Below, one piece after another: positions 1-5,265 of a DNA stretch of 7,492 nucleotides. The stretch's first letter is position 1. Each line of letters starts with the position of its first letter. The notes under the pieces are model-generated. The model was not told where the DNA came from, did not search any database, and saw only the letters and a program-made list of their open reading frames with translations. The DNA is taken from the NCBI GenBank assembly GCA_018700655.1, contig JABIUG010000173.1:1-7492 (forward strand), in the 5' to 3' direction. The position numbers and the translations under genes were made by a program. The DNA is from Rhodospirillaceae bacterium (GTDB taxonomy: Bacteria; Pseudomonadota; Alphaproteobacteria; SP197).

Positions 1-1
1 C

Positions 2-256
2 ATGCCGGTTTTTGTCGTGCTGAACCTGTGCCTCTGGCTTGCCTGCTTCGAAACAATCCGGCTGGAAGGCCCGGTGTTTTATTCGACCTGGACCTTCATC
101 GGCACACCCCTGGCGATTGCCGCCGGCATGGTCTTTTTTGCCGAACAGCACAGCTGGTGGATCTGGAGCGCACTTCTGCTGTTGTTGGGCAGCCTCTATC
201 TCGTCAATGTCACGATGGTTTCGGCGCACCGCCAGAAAGCAGCCGATCAAGATTGA
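2..256 (+). CDS. EamA/DMT-family transporter, C-terminal fragment (5' end outside window)
   Basis: This is the last 84 residues of what looks like an inner-membrane transporter of the drug/metabolite (EamA) superfamily; the substrate cannot be predicted. The visible part is strongly hydrophobic: one segment at about residues 1-16, a second at about 24-46 and a third at about 50-70, followed by a short polar cytoplasmic-type tail. The Glu in FFAEQHS after the middle helix and the closing helix ending GSLYLVN fit the end of the second EamA repeat, where a Glu-containing loop precedes the last helix. A full protein would be near 300 residues, so the ATG at position 2 is probably an internal Met and the reading frame continues upstream of the window. 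The gene ends 12 bp before the stop of the convergent cupin gene, with no terminator hairpin visible between them. Confidence 0.72.
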   Translation: MPVFVVLNLCLWLACFETIRLEGPVFYSTWTFIGTPLAIAAGMVFFAEQHSWWIWSALLLLLGSLYLVNVTMVSAHRQKAADQD

Positions 257-268
257 GGCGTTGCGAAT

Positions 269-646
269 TCAGTCGCCGGCCCACGGCGTCTGATATACCT
301 TGCGCAGGCGCTTGCGGACCGTCCAGCGGGTGCGTACGCCCTCTTTCAGGATCAGCATGGTGCCGGGCCTGAGCTCGACCGGTGGTGCCGAGCCATCGAG
401 AAACTCGATGGTGGCATCGCCCGAGACGATGACGGCGAGTTCATCGACTTCGGTGTCTTCGACCACACCTTCAGCAGCCTCCCAGATGCCGCGCTCGATG
501 CCGAGTTCCCGGTTGACGCTGAGTGGCAGATGACGGACCTCGCCAGCACCCGCGACCACCTTCATACCGTGATCGGTCAGCACGGGCAGATCGACGCTTG
601 CGACATCGACGGTGAAGTTGCTGCGTGAAAGATCGTGTTCGGACAT
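269..646 (-). CDS. Small cupin-domain protein (DUF861/Cupin_3-like)
   Basis: A 125-residue protein made of essentially one cupin beta-barrel, probably cytosolic since no signal peptide is seen. Residues 53-58 (GIWEAA) open the conserved block, followed by VDELAVIVSGDATIEF at about 67-82, the turn LRPGTMLILKEG at about 92-103 and a closing strand with TRWTV and RKVYQT. This order (GxWE, DE..V.sG, pG...l.eG, W.v.e.rK.Y) is typical of the DUF861 group related to ureidoglycine aminohydrolase cupins. The classical metal-binding histidines are not obvious, as is common in this group, so catalytic activity is uncertain. The ATG at 646 follows a good ribosome-binding site (GGGAGAG) in the 17-bp gap after the GFA gene, so the two are very likely co-transcribed. 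The substrate is unknown. Confidence 0.8.
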   Translation of the reverse strand: MSEHDLSRSNFTVDVASVDLPVLTDHGMKVVAGAGEVRHLPLSVNRELGIERGIWEAAEGVVEDTEVDELAVIVSGDATIEFLDGSAPPVELRPGTMLILKEGVRTRWTVRKRLRKVYQTPWAGD

Positions 647-663
647 GGCTGTGCTCTCCCTGT

Positions 664-1146
664 TCAGCCGCGCAGGGCGCCCATGCGCGCCAGGCCTTCG
701 GCCGGGAACATTTCCTTGGCGTCGTAATAGACCTCAACCGCGGGTTTGCCTTCGGGCAGGATGACCCAGGGCTGTTTCGAGCGGGTGAAGATGTGGATAT
801 CGGGTTCGATCAGGCTGGTGTCGTCGAGCGTTCCGGCGCGCACGAAAGCGAGTTTGTCTCCAGCACCGCCATAATGGCTCCACAAGGCGGTGTTGCAGGT
901 CGGGCAGCGCATGATGTTCTGGCCCTTGCCGCTGGGGGTCGACACGGGTACGGATTTCGGTGTGCCGGCCAGAACCTCGACGCGGTCGGTCTCGATCATT
1001 GCGTTGATCGCAAAGGCGCCGCCCGAAAGCCGCTGGCAATCGGTGCAATGGCAGCCATGGGTGAAGATCGGTGCCGAGGTGATGCGAAAGCGAACTTCGC
1101 CGCAGCTGCAGCCGCCTTCGGCGTTGAAGGTTTCGGATGACGCCAT
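664..1146 (-). CDS. GFA-domain (CENP-V/glutathione-dependent formaldehyde-activating-like) zinc protein
   Basis: A 160-residue cytosolic protein of the GFA family. The zinc-ligand pattern is complete: Cys13 and Cys15 in GGCSCGEVRF, Cys32, Cys34 and Cys37 in CHCTDCQRLSG, and Cys81 and Cys84 in CPTCNTALW, all spaced as in the family. The C-terminal block with SKQPWVILPEGKP also fits. The family was named for a protein that speeds S-hydroxymethylglutathione formation, but most members have no proven reaction, so only a general thiol or aldehyde-related role can be guessed. The frame is open to 1227, but the ATG at 1146 is preferred: it is preceded by GGGAGAAAG at suitable distance, and the homologous part begins right after it. 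The cupin gene follows 17 bp downstream. The gene is transcribed divergently from ndk. Confidence 0.85.
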   Translation of the reverse strand: MASSETFNAEGGCSCGEVRFRITSAPIFTHGCHCTDCQRLSGGAFAINAMIETDRVEVLAGTPKSVPVSTPSGKGQNIMRCPTCNTALWSHYGGAGDKLAFVRAGTLDDTSLIEPDIHIFTRSKQPWVILPEGKPAVEVYYDAKEMFPAEGLARMGALRG

Positions 1147-1174
1147 GGTTCTTTCTCCCGTACCGGCGGTTTGA

Positions 1175-1212
1175 TTGACGCAAAGTCTCGTGCACCCGGT
1201 GGTCTGCGTCAA
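1175..1212. repeat. Perfect 8-bp inverted repeat, TTGACGCA-N22-TGCGTCAA, possible operator
   Basis: The left arm TTGACGCA is at 1175-1182 and the right arm TGCGTCAA at 1205-1212, an exact reverse complement separated by 22 bp. Arm centres are 30 bp apart, close to three helical turns, so a protein could contact both on one face of the DNA. The right arm covers the candidate -35 of the GFA gene and ends 3 bp before the candidate ndk -35; the left arm lies at the predicted GFA start site. A short palindrome GTGCAC (1190-1195) sits in the spacer. The arrangement suits an operator, but no regulator is identified and the same 8-mer also occurs once inside purM (4850-4857). Confidence 0.35.
1184..1212 (-). 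promoter_or_regulatory. Candidate promoter of the GFA-cupin unit
   Basis: On the minus strand TTGACG (1212-1207, five of six matches to the sigma-70-type -35) is followed after 17 bp by GAGACT (1189-1184, only three of six matches to the -10). It would start transcription near 1177 and give a leader of about 30 nt before the ATG at 1146. The -35 lies inside the right arm of the inverted repeat at 1175-1212. The weak -10 makes this tentative. Confidence 0.35.
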
Positions 1213-1215
1213 CGG

Positions 1216-1244
1216 TGGACGCGTCACCTCTACGCCCCTATAAG
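1216..1244 (+). promoter_or_regulatory. Candidate sigma-70-type promoter of ndk
   Basis: TGGACG at 1216-1221 (four of six matches to TTGACA) is followed after exactly 17 bp by TATAAG at 1239-1244 (five of six matches to TATAAT). The predicted start near 1251 leaves a leader of about 40 nt before the ndk ATG at 1291, containing the AGGA ribosome-binding site at 1273-1276. This is the best promoter match seen in the window. Confidence 0.5.
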
Positions 1245-1290
1245 GCGCGCAAATCCAACATCATTCATCTCCAGGAACGGACAAAATTCC

Positions 1291-1710
1291 ATGACCGATC
1301 GCACGTTTTCGATCATCAAACCCGATGCCACCCGCCGCAACCTGACCGGCAAGGTCAATGCCATGCTGGAAGGCGCCGGTCTGCGCATCGTCGCGCAGAA
1401 GCGCATCCAGATGTCCCAGGCCCAGGCGGAAGAGTTTTATGGCGTCCATCGCGAGCGCCCGTTCTTCGGCTCGCTGGTTGCCTTCATGACCTCGGGCCCG
1501 GTCGTTGTTCAGGTGCTCGAGGGCGACGATGCCGTGGCGCGCAACCGCGAAGTCATGGGTGCGACGAACCCGGCCGATGCCGCCGAGGGCACAATTCGCA
1601 AGGAAGTCGCCGAGTCGATCGAGGCCAACTCGGTCCACGGTTCGGATTCGGCCGAGAATGCCGCGATCGAAATCGCCTTTTTCTTCAGCGACGATGAAAT
1701 CGTCGGCTGA
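1291..1710 (+). CDS. ndk: Nucleoside diphosphate kinase
   Basis: A 139-residue cytosolic enzyme that moves the gamma phosphate of ATP to (d)NDPs through a phosphohistidine, keeping (d)NTP pools balanced. Family landmarks are all present: RTFSIIKPDA with Lys10, Tyr50 in EEFY, FMTSGP at about 65-70, Arg86 followed by GATNP with Thr92, GTIR with Arg103, Asn113 and the catalytic His116 in NSVHGSDS. Length and the C-terminal EIAFFF block are those of a normal complete bacterial Ndk. The frame is open further upstream to 1171, but the ATG at 1291 gives the standard N-terminus; AGGA at 1273-1276 is a somewhat distant ribosome-binding site (14 nt). It is the first gene of a likely operon with the dehydrogenase 17 bp downstream, and is divergent from the GFA gene. 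Confidence 0.97.
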   Translation: MTDRTFSIIKPDATRRNLTGKVNAMLEGAGLRIVAQKRIQMSQAQAEEFYGVHRERPFFGSLVAFMTSGPVVVQVLEGDDAVARNREVMGATNPADAAEGTIRKEVAESIEANSVHGSDSAENAAIEIAFFFSDDEIVG

Positions 1711-1727
1711 AGACTGATCAAGACGCC

Positions 1728-2681
1728 ATGCGCGTCCTGATTCATCACGATAAACCCGGGCCCCTCGTGGGCAGGCTCCTTGAGCTTGTCCCGGAGCTTG
1801 AGACGGCCTGTTGTGAAAGCTATGCGGCGCTGCCCGCCGCGATCGAGGCGTTCGGCCCCGAAGCGCTGTTTCACATCCGTTTCGAGGGCGGCCCCTATCC
1901 TCGCGATGCCGTGTTCGCCTCACCCACACTGACCTGGCTTGGGACCGGCGGGGTCGGCGTCGATCATCTGGGGCAGTGGGATCCGGACCGCATCGTTGTG
2001 ACCAACGGGGCAGGGGTCGCCAGCGAGGCACTCGCCTGGCATGTGCTGGGTTCGATCATCGCGCTCACCCTGAAGTATCCGTGGTTTGCACGGCGTCAGG
2101 CCGAACACGCTTGGGCATGGCAGGATGTCGGCCATGTCTGGGGCAAGACGGTTTGTGTCGTCGGTCTGGGCCACATCGGGCGCGATATCGCACGGCTCTG
2201 TTCGGCACTTGGGCTGAAAGTGGTCGGTACCCGCGCCAATCCGCAACCGACAGAGCATGTCGACCAGGTTTTTGGCGCCGACCAACTGCACGAGGCGCTG
2301 GCGCTCGGTGATTACATCGCGGTCTGCACACCCAAGACGTCACGCACGATCGGTCTGATCGATGCGGAAGCGTTTGCCGCCATGAAACCCGGCGCCTTCC
2401 TGATCGATGTTTCGCGCGGCGGCGTCACCCTTGCCGATGATCTCATGGCTGCGCTCGACAGCGACCAGGTCGCCGGCGCTGCGCTCGACGTCTTCGACCC
2501 CGAGCCGATGCCGGCCGATCATCCCCTGTGGGACAGGGAGAACGTCATCATCACGCCCCACAGCACGGCCGGTTTTGAGGGTTGGGAGCTGCGGGCGCTC
2601 GAACTCTTTGCGGAGAATCTCGCGGGTCACCTGGCGGGCAAACCATTCTTCAACGTCGTCGATCCCGTCCGGGGTTACTGA
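1728..2681 (+). CDS. D-2-hydroxyacid dehydrogenase, NAD(P)-dependent
   Basis: A 317-residue cytosolic oxidoreductase of the D-isomer-specific 2-hydroxyacid dehydrogenase family, which interconverts 2-oxoacids and D-2-hydroxyacids. The nucleotide-binding core begins with the glycine-rich motif GLGHIG at 146-151, in VCVVGLGHIGRDIA. The expected catalytic triad is visible: Arg230 in DVSRGG, Glu259 in DVFDPEPMP and His278 in ITPHSTAG. The N-terminal catalytic domain includes LGTGGVGVDHL at about 71-81, the substrate-loop region of the family. Length is normal. Substrate is not deducible; glyoxylate/hydroxypyruvate reductase-like and phosphoglycerate dehydrogenase-like enzymes share these motifs, but the regulatory ACT domain of many SerA proteins is absent. 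The ribosome-binding site before the ATG is weak, suggesting translation dependent on ndk, which ends 17 bp upstream. Confidence 0.9.
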   Translation: MRVLIHHDKPGPLVGRLLELVPELETACCESYAALPAAIEAFGPEALFHIRFEGGPYPRDAVFASPTLTWLGTGGVGVDHLGQWDPDRIVVTNGAGVASEALAWHVLGSIIALTLKYPWFARRQAEHAWAWQDVGHVWGKTVCVVGLGHIGRDIARLCSALGLKVVGTRANPQPTEHVDQVFGADQLHEALALGDYIAVCTPKTSRTIGLIDAEAFAAMKPGAFLIDVSRGGVTLADDLMAALDSDQVAGAALDVFDPEPMPADHPLWDRENVIITPHSTAGFEGWELRALELFAENLAGHLAGKPFFNVVDPVRGY

Positions 2682-2687
2682 GTTCCG

Positions 2688-3410
2688 ATGTCGACGCGCC
2701 GTTCCTTCGTTCTGGTCCACGGTGCCTGGCACGGCGGCTGGTGTTGGCGTGATGTCGCCACGCTGCTATGCGGGCACGGCCATTACGTCACGACACCGAC
2801 GATGACTGGGCTGGGCGAACGCTCGCATCTGCTCGGTCCCGATATCACCATCGATACCCATGTCGACGATATCGTGAATCATCTCGTCTGGAACGATCTC
2901 GCCAATGTCGTTCTGGTTGGTCACAGCTATGGTGGCGGTATCGTACTGGGCGTTGCCGACCGTGTGCCCGAGCGTCTCGCTCGCCTCATTCTGCTTGATG
3001 CCGGTTTCCTGCGGAACGGCGAAACCTGCATGGATGAACTCGCGCCGGAAGTCGCCGCCGATCGTCTGCGCCTGGCCAGGGAGACCAGCGGGGGCCTCAC
3101 GCTGCCGGTGCCGCCGGCCTCGGCTTTCGGCGGTGTGACAGCAGATCAGGGGACATGGCTTGACGGCCTGCTCACGCCACACCCGCTTCGCACCTACACG
3201 ACGCCACTCAGGCTCGATCATCCGCCCGGCAATGGTCTGCCTGCCGACTACATCGCCTGCACCGATCCCGCTTATGCAGTGATGGACCCTATCTGGGACC
3301 GCGTCCGCGCTGCGGGCTGGCCGTTCCATGAACTCGCCACCGGCCACGACGCCATGGTCATTGCGCCAGAAGAGACGGCAGCACTGCTGGAGCAGGTTTC
3401 GGGAGGCTAA
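2688..3410 (+). CDS. Alpha/beta-fold hydrolase (esterase/hydroxynitrile lyase-like)
   Basis: A 240-residue probably cytosolic alpha/beta hydrolase without signal peptide. Residues 7-19 (FVLVHGAWHGGWC) carry the HG oxyanion region, and GHSYGG at 78-83 is the nucleophile elbow with Ser80. The catalytic histidine is most likely His220 in ATGHDAM, and the acid may be Asp193 in ACTDP, after the strand PADYIACT. The pattern HGAWHGGWCW, the TGLGERSHL loop and the short cap resemble the plant methylesterase/hydroxynitrile lyase group and its bacterial relatives, usually carboxylesterases of unknown substrate. It starts 6 bp after the dehydrogenase stop, so both are probably on the ndk transcript. Its TAA overlaps the stop of convergent purN by 3 of 4 shared bases, so no intergenic terminator exists here. 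Confidence 0.88.
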   Translation: MSTRRSFVLVHGAWHGGWCWRDVATLLCGHGHYVTTPTMTGLGERSHLLGPDITIDTHVDDIVNHLVWNDLANVVLVGHSYGGGIVLGVADRVPERLARLILLDAGFLRNGETCMDELAPEVAADRLRLARETSGGLTLPVPPASAFGGVTADQGTWLDGLLTPHPLRTYTTPLRLDHPPGNGLPADYIACTDPAYAVMDPIWDRVRAAGWPFHELATGHDAMVIAPEETAALLEQVSGG

Positions 3411-4051
3411 CTCTTCGCCGGATTCACCAGCATGCCGTCAGCCATAGAGCCGTCCTGGATGCGCACACGTTCGTTGACGATACGGATGCGGCCCTGGGCG
3501 ATCAGTTTGAGCGCCATGGGATAGATCCTGTGTTCGGCCTCCAGAATGCGGGCGGCCAGCGCTTCTTCGTCATCATCGGGTAGCACCGGAACGGCGGCCT
3601 GGGCGATCACCGGGCCGGCGTCGAGCTCGGGCCGGGCGAAATGTACGGTGCAGCCCGAGATCATGACGCCTGCTTCGATCGCGCGGGCATGGCAGTTCAG
3701 GCCGGGAAAGGCAGGGATCAGCGAGGGGTGAATGTTGAGCATCCTGTCGCGCCATTTGCGCGTGAAATCTTCGGTCAGGATGCGCATGAAACCGGCAAGG
3801 CAGATGAAATCGCAACCGGCACGCGTTACGGCAGTATCAAGCGCGGCATCGAAACTCTCGCGATCGTCATAGGTCTTGTGGTCGACCACAACGGTTGGAA
3901 TGCCTGCTGCCGATGCGCGCGCCAGGCCCTGGGCGGCGGGCCGGTTGGAAACCACCAGGCCGATTTCGGCGGGCGTGTCCTCTTGTGCACAGACATCGAT
4001 CAGCGCCTGCAGGTTGGTGCCCCGTCCGGAAATGAAGACCGCGACTTTCAT
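3407..4051 (-). CDS. purN: Phosphoribosylglycinamide formyltransferase (GART, folate-dependent)
   Basis: A 214-residue cytosolic enzyme that transfers a formyl group from 10-formyltetrahydrofolate to GAR, the third step of IMP synthesis. The N-terminal SGRGTNLQALID (8-19) is the phosphate-binding loop. The catalytic triad matches the E. coli numbering exactly: Asn106 and His108 in MLNIHPSLIPAFPG and Asp144 in LDAGPVIAQAAVPV. The segment after AFPG reads LNCHARAIEAG where many homologues have LHTHxRAxxAG, a modest variation. Its ATG shares one base with the purM stop (TGATG on the minus strand) and only a weak AGGG lies 15 nt upstream, so translation probably depends on ribosomes finishing purM. 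The C-terminus overlaps tail-to-tail with the hydrolase gene by 4 bp. Confidence 0.96.
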   Translation of the reverse strand: MKVAVFISGRGTNLQALIDVCAQEDTPAEIGLVVSNRPAAQGLARASAAGIPTVVVDHKTYDDRESFDAALDTAVTRAGCDFICLAGFMRILTEDFTRKWRDRMLNIHPSLIPAFPGLNCHARAIEAGVMISGCTVHFARPELDAGPVIAQAAVPVLPDDDEEALAARILEAEHRIYPMALKLIAQGRIRIVNERVRIQDGSMADGMLVNPAKS

Positions 4052-5121
4052 CAGGAAAGCCAGTCGCCCTCGAGATCGTCGATCTCGATATGTGGCGCCT
4101 GATCGGTCGTGACCAGGGTGCCGATCGTCGCCACGGTCTCGCCGTGTTCGCGGAGCACGCTGGCGACATGATCTGCCTGATCCGCCGCCACCACGAGCAC
4201 CATGCCGATGCCACAGTTGAAGGTGCGCGCCATTTCGGCTGCCGCCACGGTCGAACCCTGATGGCCGCGCGCGAGCCAGCCAAAGATCGAAGGAACCTGC
4301 CAGCTGCCGGCCTGAAGTTTTGCCGCAAGGCCATCGGGCAGAACGCGTGGAATATTCTCGGTCAGGCCGCCGCCGGTGATGTGGGACAATCCCTTCACCC
4401 CGCCGGCGCGAATCGCAGCCAGACAGCTCTTCACATAAATTCGGGTCGGCTCCAGCAGGGCGCGACCGATCGTGGTTCCCGGCGCAAAAGGTGCATCGTC
4501 TGCAAGCGACTCTCCGCGAAGGCTGAGCGCGCGGCGGATCAGCGAGAAGCCGTTGGAATGAACACCACTGGATGCAAGGCCCAGCAACACATCGCCGGCC
4601 TGCATGTCAGGTGTGGGCAACATGGTGTCACGCTCGACTGCGCCGACGCAAAAGCCGGCGAGATCATAATCGCCATCGGCATAGAGACCGGGAAGCTCTG
4701 CCGATTCACCCCCGATCAGTGCGCAACCGGCCAGGCCGCAGCCTTCCGCGACACCGCCGATAATCGCAGTGCCCTTGGCAACATCCATCGCGCCGATCGC
4801 GAGATAATCGAGGAAAAACAAGGGTTCTGCGCCCTGTACGATGACGTCGTTGACGCACATGGCGACACAATCAATGCCCACCGTGTCGTGGATACCTGCA
4901 TCGATCGCGAGTTTGAGCTTGGTCCCGACGCCGTCGGTGCCCGAGACCAGAATGGGATCGCTGAAACCGGCTGCCTTGAGGTCAAACAGGGCGCCAAATC
5001 CGCCCAGTGCGCCGTCGGCGCCGCTTCTGGCTGTGGCACGTGCCAGAGGTTTGATCGCAGAGACCAGGTCTTCACCGGCATCGATGTCGACACCCGCTTC
5101 CTTGTAGGTGAGGCTCGTCAT
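4051..5121 (-). CDS. purM: Phosphoribosylformylglycinamidine cyclo-ligase (AIR synthetase)
   Basis: A 356-residue cytosolic ATP-dependent enzyme that closes the imidazole ring, turning FGAM into AIR, the fifth step of IMP synthesis; it acts as a dimer in characterised species. Conserved blocks are in order: GTDGVGTK at 61-68, DCVAMCVNDV at about 84-93, LIGGESAELPG at about 135-145, SSGVHSNGFSL at about 184-194, EPTRIYV at 224-230, HITGGGLTENIPRVLP at 247-262 and RTFNCGIGM at 299-307. The stretch at about 283-296 before AEM looks a few residues longer than I expect for the family. The frame is open to 5262, but the ATG at 5121 fits the family N-terminus and follows GGGGAG about 11 nt upstream; the extra 47 residues have no family character. 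purN follows with a one-base overlap. Confidence 0.96.
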   Translation of the reverse strand: MTSLTYKEAGVDIDAGEDLVSAIKPLARATARSGADGALGGFGALFDLKAAGFSDPILVSGTDGVGTKLKLAIDAGIHDTVGIDCVAMCVNDVIVQGAEPLFFLDYLAIGAMDVAKGTAIIGGVAEGCGLAGCALIGGESAELPGLYADGDYDLAGFCVGAVERDTMLPTPDMQAGDVLLGLASSGVHSNGFSLIRRALSLRGESLADDAPFAPGTTIGRALLEPTRIYVKSCLAAIRAGGVKGLSHITGGGLTENIPRVLPDGLAAKLQAGSWQVPSIFGWLARGHQGSTVAAAEMARTFNCGIGMVLVVAADQADHVASVLREHGETVATIGTLVTTDQAPHIEIDDLEGDWLS

Positions 5122-5176
5122 ACGGCCCGGCGCTCCCCATTGCCTTGTGGGTTCGTGATCAAAAGCACATGCGGGT

Positions 5177-5204
5177 TGTATCGAAGGCGTGTTAAGCGAT
5201 TCAA
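5177..5204 (-). promoter_or_regulatory. Candidate promoter of purM-purN
   Basis: On the minus strand TTGAAT (5204-5199, four of six matches to the -35) and GATACA (5182-5177, three of six matches to the -10) are 16 bp apart. Transcription would begin near 5170, leaving a leader of about 50 nt before the purM ATG. The -35 is fully inside the palindrome at 5196-5208. No purine riboswitch-like fold is evident in the short leader. The match is weak. Confidence 0.3.
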
Positions 5205-5208
5205 TCGC
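5196..5208. repeat. 13-bp palindrome GCGATT-C-AATCGC in the purM/DUF2066 intergenic region
   Basis: Two perfect 6-bp arms (5196-5201 and 5203-5208) flank a single central C. It sits near the middle of the 140-bp divergent spacer, covers the candidate purM -35, and lies where the -35 region of the opposite promoter would fall. It could be a compact operator that acts on both transcripts. It does not resemble the E. coli PurR box. A 13-bp palindrome may also arise by chance, so function is inferred only from placement. Confidence 0.35.
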
Positions 5209-5217
5209 GTCCCGATC

Positions 5218-5226
5218 TGCTCTAAG
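5218..5226 (+). promoter_or_regulatory. Candidate extended -10 promoter for the DUF2066-hdaA unit
   Basis: TGC followed by TCTAAG (5221-5226) resembles an extended -10 element (TGn plus four of six matches to TATAAT). No good -35 lies at the usual distance (around 5198-5204), which an extended -10 can tolerate. A start near 5233 would leave about 29 nt before the ATG at 5262. It conflicts with reading AAGGTGG at 5224-5230 as a ribosome-binding site, since that would then lie upstream of the transcript. Confidence 0.25.
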
Positions 5227-5244
5227 GTGGCCGCACCATACGTC

Positions 5245-5265
5245 ATGACTTTGGCTTTGCAATGA
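5245..5265 (+). other. Possible six-codon leader ORF (MTLALQ) overlapping the DUF2066 start
   Basis: An ATG at 5245 opens six codons and a TGA (5263-5265) that overlaps the DUF2066 ATG (5262-5264) as ATGA. The DUF2066 ATG itself has no purine-rich ribosome-binding site, whereas AAGGTGG at 5224-5230 (six of seven matches to AAGGAGG) lies 14 nt before the leader ATG. Translation of the leader followed by reinitiation would explain how ribosomes reach the main start. The spacing is long and the ORF tiny, so chance is a real alternative. Confidence 0.22.

Noticed and set aside
257..268. Terminator between the convergent transporter and cupin genes
   Set aside because: The 12-bp gap is too short and no GC-rich hairpin followed by a T-run is seen on either strand.
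1147..1227. Upstream in-frame extension of the GFA protein (27 more residues)
   Set aside because: The extension has no family resemblance, would run through the candidate promoter region, and the ATG at 1146 has a clear ribosome-binding site.
1261..2031. A 256-codon minus-strand frame across ndk and the dehydrogenase start
   Set aside because: It crosses two well-supported plus-strand genes and is Arg-rich without family features.
5192..5206. Possible CtrA site (TTAA-N7-TTAA) near TTAAGCGATTCAATC upstream of the DUF2066-hdaA unit
   Set aside because: Only the first TTAA half is present; the second half reads AATC, a poor match, so a cell-cycle regulator site is not supported.
4090..5265. 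A 391-codon open frame on the plus strand, antisense to purM
   Set aside because: purM on the other strand is unmistakable. The product here is a Cys/Arg/His-rich string without domain character, a codon-bias shadow. Only its last six codons are discussed, as a possible leader ORF.
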